Shown: in pieces, positions 1 through 9,128 of the stretch | How the letters are laid out: each line of letters begins with the position of its first letter | Position numbering within the stretch: position 1 is the stretch's first letter | From: Acinetobacter sp. 10FS3-1 | Lineage (GTDB): Bacteria > Pseudomonadota > Gammaproteobacteria > Pseudomonadales > Moraxellaceae | Assembly (NCBI RefSeq): GCF_013343215.1 | Contig: NZ_CP039143.1 | Span: 62,001-126,000, forward strand | Length of the DNA stretch: 64,000 bases | Direction of reading: 5' to 3' | Translations under genes and position numbers: made by a program | Notes under the pieces: model-generated | Seen by the model: the letters and a program-made list of their open reading frames with translations, nothing else | Told to the model about the DNA's origin: nothing | The model's database searches: none

Positions 1-17
1 GAGGAGCATCGCCAGAC

Positions 18-1133
18 ATGGCTAAACGTGATTATTATGAGGTTTTGGGTATCGCTAAAACCGCTAGTGATGATGAAATTAAAAAAGCCTACCGTAAGTT
101 GGCGATGAAATATCATCCAGACCGTAACCCGGACAACCCTGAAGCTGAAGAGAAGTTTAAAGAAGCTGCGGAAGCCTATGAAGTGCTGTCCGATAGTGAA
201 AAACGCAGCATGTATGACCGTATGGGCCATCAGGCCTTTGAAGGTGGCATGGGGGGCGGCGCAGGCGGCTTTGGCGGATTCAGCGCAGAAGATATTTTCA
301 GCCAGTTTGGTGATATTTTCGGGGGAGCGTTTGGCGGAGGTGGCCGTGGCCAGCAACGCCAGCGCCGTGGTTCAGACCTGCGCTATGTGATGGAACTGAC
401 GCTGGAAGAAGCGGTCAAGGGCGTCAAAAAAACCATTACTTTTACTGCACCGGCACCTTGTGAGGCTTGTGATGGTAAAGGTTCTAAAAACCCACATGAT
501 GTAGAAACCTGTCCGACCTGTCATGGTGCCGGTCAGGTGCGTATGCAGCAAGGCTTCTTCTCGGTACAGCAAACCTGTAGCACCTGTCGTGGTCAGGGCA
601 AGATCATTAAGAATCCATGTAATAAATGTCATGGCTCGGGTGTATCTGAACGTCAGCAAACGCTGGAAGTGACTATTCCTGCGGGCGTGGACAATGGCGA
701 CCGTGTACGTCTGACCGGTAAAGGTGAAGCGATCCGTGATGGTCAGTCAGGCGATCTATACGTTGAAGTGGTGGTGCGTGAGCATGAAATCTTCCAGCGT
801 GATGGGGCCGACCTGTATATGGATGTGCCTGTTTCGATTGCGGATGCAGCTTTGGGTAAAGAAGTGCAGATTCCAACTCTGGATGGGCGTGTCAGTCTGA
901 AAATTCCTGAAGGCACTCAAACCGGTAAACTGTTCCGTTTACGGGGTAAGGGCGTGAAGCCGGTACGTTCGACCATGCAAGGTGATTTGCTCTGTCGTAT
1001 CGTGGTGGAAACACCTGTCAATCTGTCCGCACGTCAACGTGAATTACTGAAAGAGTTGCAAGCGACTATGGAAGGTGAGGGAAGTAAGACCTCCCCAAAG
1101 AAAAAATCATTCTTTGACCGCTTATTTGACTGA
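18..1133 (+). CDS. dnaJ: Chaperone protein DnaJ (Hsp40)
   Basis: This is the cytoplasmic co-chaperone that delivers unfolded substrates to DnaK and stimulates its ATPase. The 371-residue product has the full type I layout: a J domain with HPD at residues 33-35, a Gly/Phe-rich linker at about 75-115, four CxxCxGxG zinc motifs ([32 protein letters not shown]), then the C-terminal substrate-binding domains. Length is normal for the family. A GAGGAG ribosome site sits at the window edge just upstream of the ATG, so the start is secure. dnaK, its usual partner, would lie just outside the window on the left (inference). A strong hairpin terminator follows directly. Confidence 0.98.
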   Translation: MAKRDYYEVLGIAKTASDDEIKKAYRKLAMKYHPDRNPDNPEAEEKFKEAAEAYEVLSDSEKRSMYDRMGHQAFEGGMGGGAGGFGGFSAEDIFSQFGDIFGGAFGGGGRGQQRQRRGSDLRYVMELTLEEAVKGVKKTITFTAPAPCEACDGKGSKNPHDVETCPTCHGAGQVRMQQGFFSVQQTCSTCRGQGKIIKNPCNKCHGSGVSERQQTLEVTIPAGVDNGDRVRLTGKGEAIRDGQSGDLYVEVVVREHEIFQRDGADLYMDVPVSIADAALGKEVQIPTLDGRVSLKIPEGTQTGKLFRLRGKGVKPVRSTMQGDLLCRIVVETPVNLSARQRELLKELQATMEGEGSKTSPKKKSFFDRLFD

Positions 1134-1151
1134 TCCAGCTTTCAGAGCACT

Positions 1152-1177
1152 AAAAAGGACGCTTAGGCGTCCTTTTT
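1152..1177 (+). terminator. Rho-independent terminator of dnaJ
   Basis: A perfect GGACGC/GCGTCC stem with a TTAG loop is flanked by A and T runs, 18 bases after the dnaJ stop codon. Confidence 0.9.
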
Positions 1178-1393
1178 ATGGGCTATAAGAAATTTTCACC
1201 TTAGATAGGTTTCTATTTTAATCTCAATCCTGCTTAGGCCCAGGTTTTATACACTTGAATAGTTGGCTTGTTTTTATAATCTCTCTGATAGGCGTATCCA
1301 GTCGTGTAAATGTCTGCTTCAAGAAGCTGGATGACTTTATTCTTTTGCGTAGTGGCCTTTTTATAAAATAAATAAATATATATATAAGAAAAC

Positions 1394-1421
1394 TTGATTA
1401 TTTTTATTTTTAGTGTATAGT
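1394..1421 (+). promoter_or_regulatory. Putative sigma70 promoter with long leader for the cold-shock gene
   Basis: TTGATT and TATAGT are separated by 16 bases. Transcription from here would give an untranslated leader of about 160 bases before the cold-shock start at 1589. Long leaders are characteristic of cspA-type mRNAs, where they act in temperature-dependent translation. The rest of the 455-base gap from 1134 to 1588 is AT-rich and shows no gene. The promoter is inferred from sequence only. Confidence 0.5.
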
Positions 1422-1588
1422 GGTTTTAACTAGAAAAAAGTCTTGTTTCGGTAAATCTTCTTTAAGTATCGCAGTTTTATTTATAATCCTTCGTTTTTTC
1501 AGATTTTAAGTCTCATTCTTTATTATTTCAAAGTTATACTCAGTCAATAGCTTGGCTAAAAATTATTAAAAATTAATAGGATATATAT

Positions 1589-1804
1589 ATGTCAAACTCT
1601 AATGTCGTTAAAGGTACGGTAAAGTGGTTCAATGAAACTAAAGGTTTTGGTTTTATTCAACAAGAAGCTGGTCCAGACGTTTTTGCTCATTTTAGTGAAA
1701 TTGCGAACTCAGGTTTTAAAACCTTATTTGAAGGCCAACAAGTTGAATTCAGCGTAGCACAAGGACAAAAAGGCCCGAATGCTGTAAATATTGTTGCTAT
1801 CTAA
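1589..1804 (+). CDS. Cold-shock domain protein, CspA family
   Basis: This 71-residue single cold-shock domain protein binds single-stranded RNA or DNA and is expected to act as an RNA chaperone in the cytoplasm. The RNP1 motif (KGFGFI) and RNP2 motif (VFAHF) are both intact, and the length is exactly that of the family. The start is the ATG after a short AT-rich stretch. The gene is monocistronic, with a long leader and its own terminator. Several paralogues usually exist per Acinetobacter genome, so a specific csp letter is not assigned. Confidence 0.95.
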   Translation: MSNSNVVKGTVKWFNETKGFGFIQQEAGPDVFAHFSEIANSGFKTLFEGQQVEFSVAQGQKGPNAVNIVAI

Positions 1805-1824
1805 GTAATTGTAAGTAGTACTAT

Positions 1825-1853
1825 AAAAAAAGCACTTATGAGTGCTTTTTTTA
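1825..1853 (+). terminator. Terminator of the cold-shock gene
   Basis: An A-run, an AGCACT/AGTGCT stem with a short loop and a T-run lie just after the stop codon. The structure is symmetrical and could work in both directions. Confidence 0.9.
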
Positions 1854-1913
1854 TGATGTTTAAATTTAATAAGAGCTTTACCCATTGGGAAAATCTAACA
1901 ACTAGGATATAAA

Positions 1914-2147
1914 TTGTTAAAAAATAATAATTTAATTGCAAAATCTCAAAATGGTACTGAAATTTTAGTATCGTTAACCCCGTTAAATAAAATGCAAAAT
2001 ACACGTCAAGGTTTAAAAACAGTGGAAGTCGGTAAAAGAGTTCTTCTAGAGTCAGGTATTGAAGTTGACTTAAATCTAGATGGGCGTAGTTTCTACACTT
2101 CTTCAAATAATTTATTTAAGCTCAATCATAGAGTTTCTAAAATTTAA
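1914..2147 (+). CDS. Small hypothetical protein, TTG start
   Basis: I do not recognise this 77-residue product. It starts with TTG after an AGGAT ribosome site. It has no signal peptide, membrane segment or known motif. It is charged and likely soluble. Its opening (MLKNNN) and a central K-x-VEV segment resemble the next small gene, which starts MLKQN and has a TVEGEN segment, so the two may be diverged tandem paralogues. They sit directly behind the cold-shock gene but after its terminator. A shared cold-related role would be a guess. Confidence 0.5.
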   Translation: MLKNNNLIAKSQNGTEILVSLTPLNKMQNTRQGLKTVEVGKRVLLESGIEVDLNLDGRSFYTSSNNLFKLNHRVSKI

Positions 2148-2209
2148 AATCTTTTAGTATTAACACCTTATATTGATATTTCCTTATTATAATATTTCCA
2201 GAGAAAAAA

Positions 2210-2410
2210 ATGCTTAAACAAAATATCTGTGTTAAAGATCAGTTTGGGGTTAAATACTCCATACAAGCTACTTTTAATGATCATGCTTCTAATTTTCATT
2301 CTAATGTAAAACATATCACGGTAGAGGGTGAAAATATCCGCCCCAGTCTTGAAATGTTGTTTAAAAGTGGGTTAAGTGGGAAAATTTTCAAAATTTTATC
2401 CTTAATTTAA
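2210..2410 (+). CDS. Small hypothetical protein, possible paralogue of the preceding gene
   Basis: I do not recognise this 66-residue product. It begins with ATG after a weak GAGA ribosome site. Its N-terminus (MLKQNICVKDQFG) is alignable with that of the gene at 1914, and it is about ten residues shorter. It is basic, with no membrane segment or signal peptide. Just beyond its stop the sequence becomes decayed insertion-sequence DNA, so its C-terminus may be altered by that insertion. Function unknown. Confidence 0.45.
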   Translation: MLKQNICVKDQFGVKYSIQATFNDHASNFHSNVKHITVEGENIRPSLEMLFKSGLSGKIFKILSLI

Positions 2411-2479
2411 ATTTGCATGTGAAGTGTAATACCATGTTGTTGTCATCCTGCCTGACTCGGGCTGTTAAAGCCGCGTCTT

Positions 2480-2945
2480 TTTCTCGAACGATGATTCAAA
2501 CATGGCATGGTTTTTGAAAGCTATGCATCCGTATCGTCATCCAAATCGCTGACTTTTCTAATAATCCTCTGATTAAGCCATTGGTATTTTTCTTCGAGTC
2601 TTGTTGCCAAGCGCTATAGACATCAGCAAAATATTCATTTATCTCTCTTTCTTCAGCAGCAGGTTCATGCAGGCTGAACTCCTTACCATTGTCTGCGGTA
2701 ATGATTTTTAGCAGATCTTGGATAGGTTGGAACAGACGGATTGTGGTTTGGCAGATTTTCTCTGCCTGAGGTGAGCGGCAATTTATTCAACCAGAGATAG
2801 CCTGTCTGCCGATCTTCAATCGAAACCAGTGCTTGCGAATGGTTTTCTTGCCCACCATTTATCTATTTCCAGATCAGCAAAGCCAGTCTACTGCTCAATT
2901 TTAATAAGCCGATCCTGAATACGTTTACACTTACTCAACGGGTGA
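2480..2945 (-). pseudogene. Decayed IS30-family transposase remnant
   Basis: No intact frame is present in the 678-base gap, but minus-strand translation in several frames gives recognisable IS30-type pieces in the right order: WEID-like and EDRQTGYLWLNKL-like segments, then TADNGKEF with the catalytic D, then YFADVYSAWQQ and NTNGLIRG. This is the DDE core of IS30-family transposases. Stops and frameshifts separate the pieces, both ends are missing and no inverted repeats could be found. It is an old inactive insertion between the cold-shock locus and the SPOR-domain gene. Confidence 0.75.
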
Positions 2946-3047
2946 CGGGTTCCAGAAAAGCCCTCCATCGGATAGGGCATAAATCTGATATTTTTCTTCC
3001 TTTCCCTATTTTAAGCTCTGTTGCATTGTATTTGAAAATTCAAGCAA

Positions 3048-3076
3048 TAAAAAAAGCACCATTTGGCGCTTTTTTT
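3048..3076 (-). terminator. Terminator downstream of the SPOR-domain gene
   Basis: An A-run, a near-perfect AGCACC/GGCGCT stem with an ATTT loop and a T-run lie 13 bases beyond the stop of the minus-strand gene at 3089. The structure is symmetrical. Confidence 0.8.
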
Positions 3077-3088
3077 AAGATCGAAATT

Positions 3089-3703
3089 TTAGCGTTTGAC
3101 CACGATGGAATCGATACCACTATTTTGCAAGGTTTGCTGGGCAATAATGGCGGCTTCGGCTGAATCATAAGGGCCGGAAACAACACGGTACCAGATCTTG
3201 CCATTTTCCACACTACGTACCACATCTGCTGAGAGGCCATTTAAAATAATTTCAGCACGACGTGCATCTGCCTGATCCGGATCATCAAAACTGCGGACCT
3301 GCAGAATATAACTGGCGGGTGCGGGTTGTGGTGCTTCCGTCATTTCCTGACCGGGTTCTAGTGTGCTTTCAGGTTCAGTCACTTCAGGCTTAGGAGCTTC
3401 CACAATCACAATGGTATCTTGGGATTTGGCTTCAGGAACGGCCTGCTCTGGAATTGGGGTAACTTGTTGCTGTGGCAACAGATCATAAAAACGGTAATCC
3501 TCATTGGTCTCTTCTTCCTGATAATGCTGGGAAGTGACCTGATTTTTAGGTTTGACGGGCTCCCAGGGTTTCCACAACAGGAGAGCCATTAAAAAACTTA
3601 ACACGATTAAAATGATCACGAGTGTGCCAAGCCAAGCTGGAATCAGTGGCTTTTTAGGCTTATTCGGTCTTTGAGATACACCGCGCTGCGTTTTTCCAAA
3701 CAC
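3089..3703 (-). CDS. SPOR-domain inner-membrane protein, FtsN-like
   Basis: This 204-residue protein has a short basic cytoplasmic N-terminus, one transmembrane helix at about residues 24-45, a Pro/Glu-rich periplasmic linker (about 50-130) and a C-terminal SPOR domain (about 130-204) that should bind denuded septal peptidoglycan. This layout is that of FtsN, the late division activator. The gene lies downstream of argS on the same strand, an arrangement known for the FtsN-like protein of Acinetobacter. The essential FtsN helix cannot be confirmed by eye, so the symbol is left empty. A plain SPOR protein is the alternative. Confidence 0.85.
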   Translation of the reverse strand: MFGKTQRGVSQRPNKPKKPLIPAWLGTLVIILIVLSFLMALLLWKPWEPVKPKNQVTSQHYQEEETNEDYRFYDLLPQQQVTPIPEQAVPEAKSQDTIVIVEAPKPEVTEPESTLEPGQEMTEAPQPAPASYILQVRSFDDPDQADARRAEIILNGLSADVVRSVENGKIWYRVVSGPYDSAEAAIIAQQTLQNSGIDSIVVKR

Positions 3704-3940
3704 TGGGGATTTCCTCTTCTTTATATTTTGATAGGAAAAGCATAACAGCAGTTATGCCCTTACTATAGCGCAATCCTGAGACATCAGGATCTAAATATTC
3801 TTATTTAGATTGCAAACTTTCAAGATTTTATAATTTACTTGAACTTTCAAATAGATATAAAAGTCAGGAAAACCATGAGCAAGGCAGAGCAATGGCAAAA
3901 GGTCGCCTGCTGGCTCTGCACAGCTTTCATCTTCTAAGCA

Positions 3941-4022
3941 TGTAAAGCAGTGCTTTGCTTTATAGACTTTTTTCGTGCCAAGCTCTCGTCTTGCGTCAAT
4001 GTAAAAGCAGTGCTTTACATTG
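3941..4022. repeat. Two copies of an AAGCAGTGCTT palindrome beyond argS
   Basis: The 311-base gap 3704-4014 holds no gene. It carries two palindromes with the identical 11-base core AAGCAGTGCTT, at 3945-3955 and 4005-4015. The second is part of a longer inverted repeat (AATGTAAA/TTTACATT arms) that includes the argS stop codon. The hairpins could end argS transcription, although no clean T-run follows on the minus strand. The same core occurs twice inside the IS3-family element near 60.7 and 61.0 kb. Confidence 0.6.
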
Positions 4023-5805
4023 ACTCGGGTGCAGAGACGCCCAGAAGTTCCAGACCATTACGCAGAACCTGACGTACGTTGACCGATAACAGCAAACGTG
4101 CCTGGGTTAATTCTGCATCATTACCCAGTACCTTGTTTTCGTTATACCAGCCATGGAACAGGGCAGCCAGTTCTTTCAGGTAGTTCCCAATCTGATGCGG
4201 TTCATAGCTGTTGGCAGCGCGCAGTACAATTTCAGGATAGGCAGCCAGTTTGGCCAGAATTTCAGTTTCGGCCTCCAGTTCCAGTTTTGCAGCCAGAGTA
4301 CGTGCACTCGCTGCATCAAAGTTCACTCCGGTAGTCACAGCTTTTTCTAACATACGGCAGATACGGGCATGTGCGTACTGGATGTAATACACCGCATTGT
4401 CTTTGCTTTGCGATACTGCCAGATCCAGGTCAAAGTCGATGTGCTGTTCAGATTTACGCATGACATAATAGAAGCGGGCCGCATCGTTACCCACTTCTTT
4501 ACGCAGGTCACGCAAGGTCACGAACTGGCCTGAACGGGATGACATTTGCACCATTTCGCCGCCACGCCATAAGCTGACGAACTGTACCAAAAGTACGGTC
4601 AGTTTCTTTGAGTCATAACCTAGCGCATCAATGGCTGCTTTCACACGTGCAATATAGCCATGGTGGTCTGAACCCCAGATATCAATAATATCGGTATAGC
4701 CACGTTGTAATTTGTTCAGGTGGTAGGCAATGTCAGAAGCGAAATAAGTGGTCTGTCCGTTACGGCGTTTGACCACACGGTCTTTTTCATCGCCAAATTC
4801 AGTTGACTTGAACCAGATATTGCCTTCAGCTTCATACAGGAAACCACGCTGATCCAGCGTTTGTAATGCTTCTTCAATTTTTTCAGTCAAGGAGGCTTCA
4901 CTGAACCATTGGTTAAAAGTAACTCCAAACTCGCCCAGGTCATCTTTAATGTCATCCAGAATGGCTTTGAGCGCAGCCTGATGGAAGACACGGTAGCCTT
5001 TACCGAGCAGGGTTTGTGAGTTAAAAATCAGGCCATCAATATGTTTTTCTTTATCGCCTGACAGAACCACTTTATTGCCTTCAGCATCTAATTCAGCGGC
5101 GTATTGCACATCTTCAGGCACGTCTTTATACACGTCAGCCACAGGGCGTACATGTGCATCGCCATCTTGGTCGATAATACTTTGTGCGATTTCTTTAACG
5201 TAATTGCCTTGGTATGCATTTTTCGGGAACACCAGTTCCTGACCGTTTAATTGCAGATAACGTAAATAGGTTGACGTTGCCAGAATATCCATCTGACGGC
5301 CGGCATCATTGACATAGTATTCGCGGTCTACTTTGGCACCGGTGGCCTCAAGTAAATTAGCCACAGTCATGCCATAAGCTGCCCCACGGCCATGACCTAC
5401 ATGCAGGCTAGACGTCGGGTTAGCCGAAACAAATTCGACCTGAATGCGTTTTTCCGCATTGGCCTGAGTACGGCCATAAGTCGCTTGTTGGGCCTGAATC
5501 TGATCCAGTACGGCAAAGCGCTGATTGGCATTCAGAAAGAAGTTGATAAAGCCCGGACCTGCAATTTCGGCCTTGCTGATATCTGCCACTTCAGGTAACG
5601 CAGTCAGGATTTTTTCTGCTAAATCACGTGGCTTCATACCGGCAGCTTTAGACGCGATCATGGCAATATTTGAGGCAAAGTCACCATGGCTTCGGTCCTT
5701 GGTACGCGTCAAACTACTTGTGTTGTTCCAGTCAGATGGGAGTACGCCTTGTGCCTGTAAAGTTTGCACTGCATGATCGAGAGCTGCTTGTATTGCCGTA
5801 TTCAT
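4015..5805 (-). CDS. argS: Arginyl-tRNA synthetase
   Basis: This class I synthetase charges tRNA-Arg with arginine in the cytoplasm. The 596-residue product has the N-terminal Arg-tRNA-synthetase domain, the HIGH-type motif HVGHGRG around residue 130, the KMSKS-region variant MSSRSG, and a C-terminal DALR anticodon-binding domain ending in RQVLRNGLELLG. The open frame extends 15 codons further upstream into a hydrophobic stretch not seen in the family. The ATG giving MNTAIQAALDHAV at 5805 is therefore preferred. The SPOR-domain gene follows 311 bases downstream on the same strand. Confidence 0.97.
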   Translation of the reverse strand: MNTAIQAALDHAVQTLQAQGVLPSDWNNTSSLTRTKDRSHGDFASNIAMIASKAAGMKPRDLAEKILTALPEVADISKAEIAGPGFINFFLNANQRFAVLDQIQAQQATYGRTQANAEKRIQVEFVSANPTSSLHVGHGRGAAYGMTVANLLEATGAKVDREYYVNDAGRQMDILATSTYLRYLQLNGQELVFPKNAYQGNYVKEIAQSIIDQDGDAHVRPVADVYKDVPEDVQYAAELDAEGNKVVLSGDKEKHIDGLIFNSQTLLGKGYRVFHQAALKAILDDIKDDLGEFGVTFNQWFSEASLTEKIEEALQTLDQRGFLYEAEGNIWFKSTEFGDEKDRVVKRRNGQTTYFASDIAYHLNKLQRGYTDIIDIWGSDHHGYIARVKAAIDALGYDSKKLTVLLVQFVSLWRGGEMVQMSSRSGQFVTLRDLRKEVGNDAARFYYVMRKSEQHIDFDLDLAVSQSKDNAVYYIQYAHARICRMLEKAVTTGVNFDAASARTLAAKLELEAETEILAKLAAYPEIVLRAANSYEPHQIGNYLKELAALFHGWYNENKVLGNDAELTQARLLLSVNVRQVLRNGLELLGVSAPESM

Positions 5806-6075
5806 AATCAGTCGAAAATAGATATCGCAGAAAAACAGCAAATATAGCAAATTTCATGCTCTTTAGGTAAAACCATTTGGACGAAATACAATTTATGACA
5901 ATGCAGAAAAAATCACTCATCCAGAAATTTTTTTATTTAAACTTGAAAAAATCAAAATAGGTATCATGTGAAAATCATGATAATTTCGAATGCTCTACTT
6001 TAAGGCCCAAACACTGCTTTCAAAGGAATGAATTTGGCTTAATATGAGTATTCTGCACACAGTCTAAGAGTCAGT

Positions 6076-6363
6076 ATGAATTCGCAACAACGCCCGGTCC
6101 TGATCGGCAATATTCCTAAACTTCCGGCGAAATGGGCCTTAATTATAGTACCTTTTATTTTGTCCTGCCTGATGAGCGGCATTATTTCCATGATCAACAT
6201 GCTGCGCAATTTAGGCTGGATCGAAGGCTTTATGGCACTCTGGTTTCACAACTGGATGATTTCCTGGGCCATTGCCTTTCCTATTGTGGTAACGCTATTG
6301 CCTTTTGTACGTAAATTCACAGGTTTATTTGTGGATATGTCGGGCAATCCACCCTCCAAATAA
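6076..6363 (+). CDS. DUF2798 family small membrane protein
   Basis: This 95-residue protein has two transmembrane helices (about residues 18-40 and 55-78) joined by a short loop. The pattern of polar and Trp residues (GWIEGFMALWFHNWMISW) is typical of DUF2798. No biochemical role is established for the family. The ATG follows a GAGTC sequence at normal distance. The gene is isolated, divergent from argS and convergent with the DUF445 gene. Confidence 0.8.
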   Translation: MNSQQRPVLIGNIPKLPAKWALIIVPFILSCLMSGIISMINMLRNLGWIEGFMALWFHNWMISWAIAFPIVVTLLPFVRKFTGLFVDMSGNPPSK

Positions 6364-6459
6364 ACATTGATCCGGCAACCCTCCTGCTACTGAATCCTGC
6401 TCAATAAAAAATAAGGTCCGGCTGTTTTAGGGCAGAGGCGTGTAGGAGGCGGAGTCAAG

Positions 6460-7761
6460 CTAAATCAGGTGCTCAACCACAGCACGGATAATGCCCAGTA
6501 CTAAACCGATACAGGCACCCACCACAACGCCATTAACCCGGATCATATGCAGGTCGCCACCCACTTCATTTTCAATCTTGTCGATCATCTCGGTTGAATC
6601 CCATTCGTGAATGCGTTCGCTGATAAAACGAATCACTTTTTCACTATACTGGTCACTGAGCTCAACCGCGAGGCTACTCAGGCGCTGGTTGAGCAGCTCC
6701 CGTACAGCCGTATTGGAAACGATATTTTCCCCGACCTGCTGTATGGCCACGCGCAGGTTCTCTGCAATCCCCGAGTCCGGTTTTTGTAGATCGTCCTTGA
6801 TCGCATCGCATAAAATCACCACCGCACCACTGATAAAGTTCAGTACCTGCGGACTGTCAAGCAGGGCATTTTTAGTGTTATTCAAACGCTGGCTGGCCAG
6901 ACTGTCATGATCCGCCAGTTGCAGCATCAGTTCCTGAGCTGCGGCCTCAATGTGAAGACGCCAAGGATGAGCCGGATCTGCCAGCATGGCTTCCACCCGC
7001 TGGATGACGGAGTCTATACTGCGCTGCTGCACATCAATACCGATCCAGCTGGCACCTTTGGCCAGTCGCCAGACTCCCATTTCCTTAAACAGGGTACGGG
7101 TCAGTTCGCGGGTCTGTTCCGGATGCGAGGTCATCCAGGCATGTACCACATCCAGACCGCGTTGTAATACATCCTGGTGGAAATCATTTTCTAAAACGGC
7201 GCGTAGCATTTCACTGGCCAGGGTATTGATCTGGGTGTTTCTGACCCATTGCACACTGTTGCTGTGGACAAATCCGGCAATTTGCTGCTGTCCGACAAAT
7301 TCAAACACTTTAGGAACGGTCTGTTGAATGACCTGGGTGACCTGAGTGCTGTTATGCGGGTTGGCCAGCCAGCGTCCCGCCGCTAGACTCAAATCGGTAT
7401 CGGCTAGGCTGCGCTCGACAATTTGGGGTGAGAGGAAATTTTCCTGAACAAAGCGTCCCATCGACTCGGCAATCCGGGCCTTGTTGCGCGGAATAATTTC
7501 GGTATGATCCCGCAGGAATTTTGGAATAGGCAGCTGGCCAAAAGGATTGCGGAACAGCACCGTAATGGCATACCAGTCAGCCAGTCCACCCACCACGCCC
7601 GCTTCGGCTGAAAGCATCAAGATATGAATCAGCCAGACATATTCAGGCAGCAGCTTGGCAGCAACCATCAGGGCCAACCAGGCCAGTACCGCCACCACCA
7701 GAGCGATCGTGGCAAAACGTTTACTGCGTTGTAAGCTCGGTGATGGTTGTTCTTTCTGCAT
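6460..7761 (-). CDS. DUF445 family membrane protein (YjiN-like)
   Basis: The 433-residue product has an N-terminal hydrophobic segment (about 16-35), a second hydrophobic region containing the conserved AGVVGGLADWYAITVLFR motif, a long soluble middle region and a C-terminal transmembrane helix within the last 25 residues. This is the layout of DUF445 proteins, such as E. coli YjiN, an inner-membrane protein of unknown function. It starts 11 bases after the lipoprotein gene on the same strand, so the two are probably co-transcribed. Confidence 0.9.
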   Translation of the reverse strand: MQKEQPSPSLQRSKRFATIALVVAVLAWLALMVAAKLLPEYVWLIHILMLSAEAGVVGGLADWYAITVLFRNPFGQLPIPKFLRDHTEIIPRNKARIAESMGRFVQENFLSPQIVERSLADTDLSLAAGRWLANPHNSTQVTQVIQQTVPKVFEFVGQQQIAGFVHSNSVQWVRNTQINTLASEMLRAVLENDFHQDVLQRGLDVVHAWMTSHPEQTRELTRTLFKEMGVWRLAKGASWIGIDVQQRSIDSVIQRVEAMLADPAHPWRLHIEAAAQELMLQLADHDSLASQRLNNTKNALLDSPQVLNFISGAVVILCDAIKDDLQKPDSGIAENLRVAIQQVGENIVSNTAVRELLNQRLSSLAVELSDQYSEKVIRFISERIHEWDSTEMIDKIENEVGGDLHMIRVNGVVVGACIGLVLGIIRAVVEHLI

Positions 7762-7772
7762 ACATGATCCTG

Positions 7773-8324
7773 TTATTGAGGAGTTGCCGGCTGGGGTTGC
7801 AGGACTGTACCGGATGGACTCACTCCATATTTAGCCCCAAGTGACTGTAAAATCAAGCGCGCATCAAAGGCATCCTGAGGTGCCTGGCCGGCCCGGAAGC
7901 ACTCAATGGTATAGGCCACCTGGGCCGGGTCCAGAGTCACGGTATAAGGGCGGTCATAAAATGGGTCTGGCCAGAACCCCGGATAACGGCGGTAGTAAGC
8001 AGAGGGATAGAAGCTCGGTGCAGGATAGACAATCGCCTGGCGGGGGGGCTGCTGAGTCCGGTTGCTTGGATCATCCAGAACGCGAAAAAACTGGAAGCCA
8101 TTCTGTACCGTCGTTTGGGCGGCTTTCAGCAGGGTAATTTCTTCTGCCGTAGCAAAACTCATATTGGGACGGGCCTGAAAGCTAATCCGGTAAGTCGTGG
8201 CATTTAAGGGCGTCGTGTTATAGCGCCCTAACTGATCAAAGGTCAAAGGTTTGGAGGGTGTGGTTGCGCAGCCACTCAGGCCAAGTGCAACAACTAGACC
8301 AAGTCCTAATAGGGTGTTTTTCAT
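7773..8324 (-). CDS. Putative lipoprotein
   Basis: The 183-residue product has a lipoprotein signal peptide with lipobox LSGC and the acylated Cys at residue 19. The mature part carries a conserved-looking domain (TYRISFQARPNMSF ... AEEITLLKAAQ) followed by a Pro/Tyr-rich stretch around PSFYPSAYYRRYPGF. It resembles the CC0125/CC1285 family of lipoproteins, a tentative assignment. The frame could begin at a TTG two codons earlier, but AGGAG lies 8 bases before the ATG at 8324, which decides the start. It precedes the DUF445 gene in one operon. Confidence 0.8.
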   Translation of the reverse strand: MKNTLLGLGLVVALGLSGCATTPSKPLTFDQLGRYNTTPLNATTYRISFQARPNMSFATAEEITLLKAAQTTVQNGFQFFRVLDDPSNRTQQPPRQAIVYPAPSFYPSAYYRRYPGFWPDPFYDRPYTVTLDPAQVAYTIECFRAGQAPQDAFDARLILQSLGAKYGVSPSGTVLQPQPATPQ

Positions 8325-8375
8325 CTCCAATCTCCTGATAGATGATCCAGCAGTCGCAGAGCTTGAAAGGGAGAA

Positions 8376-8915
8376 TCAAAAACTGCTGTCTGGCTGGGTC
8401 AGGAAAGTTAACTCTTCAGCGGTCGATGGGCGACCTAAAATCCGGTTACGGTGAGGATAACGCCCAAAGCGGTCAATAATCACCTTATGCTTTTTTTCAA
8501 ACTCCAGATTAACCGGATTGCCCAGATGCTGGAACAGCTCCAAGGCATATTCATGAATCAGTCTGGATTCGCTATGCATGAACGGCATGTACAGGAAACT
8601 GCATTGTTCCGGGCTGAGCTGTTTGTCCAGATCCAGGCTAATTGTCTCCTGAGCCAGAGCCAGAGCCAAGGGATCCTGAGCAAAGGCCTGAGGAGAGTCA
8701 CGAAACAGATTACGGGAAAACTGATCCAACACAATAATTTCAGCCAGTCGGCCTGCTATGCTTTTGCGCCAGCACCAGAGTTCGCCACGAGCTGCCTGTT
8801 GATGGATACTCATGAATTGTTGTGCAATATGCTGATCAAATTCCAGACTTTTGCTAAACCAGAAGGGCTGATGGTCGGCGTGGAACCAAAAGTCTAAAAC
8901 ATCTTGATAATTCAT
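8376..8915 (-). CDS. DUF924 family protein
   Basis: The 179-residue soluble protein begins with VLDFWF, has the characteristic FDQHIAQQF, VLDQFSRNLFR and FLYMPFMHSE segments and ends with RNRILGRPST. These are the signature blocks of the DUF924 family, an all-helical, TPR-like fold widespread in Proteobacteria. Its molecular role is not established. The gene is transcribed toward the lipoprotein operon with a short gap and may be the first gene of that unit. Confidence 0.9.
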   Translation of the reverse strand: MNYQDVLDFWFHADHQPFWFSKSLEFDQHIAQQFMSIHQQAARGELWCWRKSIAGRLAEIIVLDQFSRNLFRDSPQAFAQDPLALALAQETISLDLDKQLSPEQCSFLYMPFMHSESRLIHEYALELFQHLGNPVNLEFEKKHKVIIDRFGRYPHRNRILGRPSTAEELTFLTQPDSSF

Positions 8916-9128
8916 AGTATTTACAATTCTTTAGTCTGTATTGGTTAATAAATCACAAATTTCACATGTCTTATAGAGGAACTTTGTGTTAAAAAATTGC
9001 CCAGTTAAAAATCAATAGTTTGCCTGAAAACCCGGCAGGATGTAATGTGCCGACCAGAAATCACGTTATACTGCTATAAATTGATGATTCTACTTTATTA
9101 ATAGTTACCCCCATGAAGCGAGATTGTA

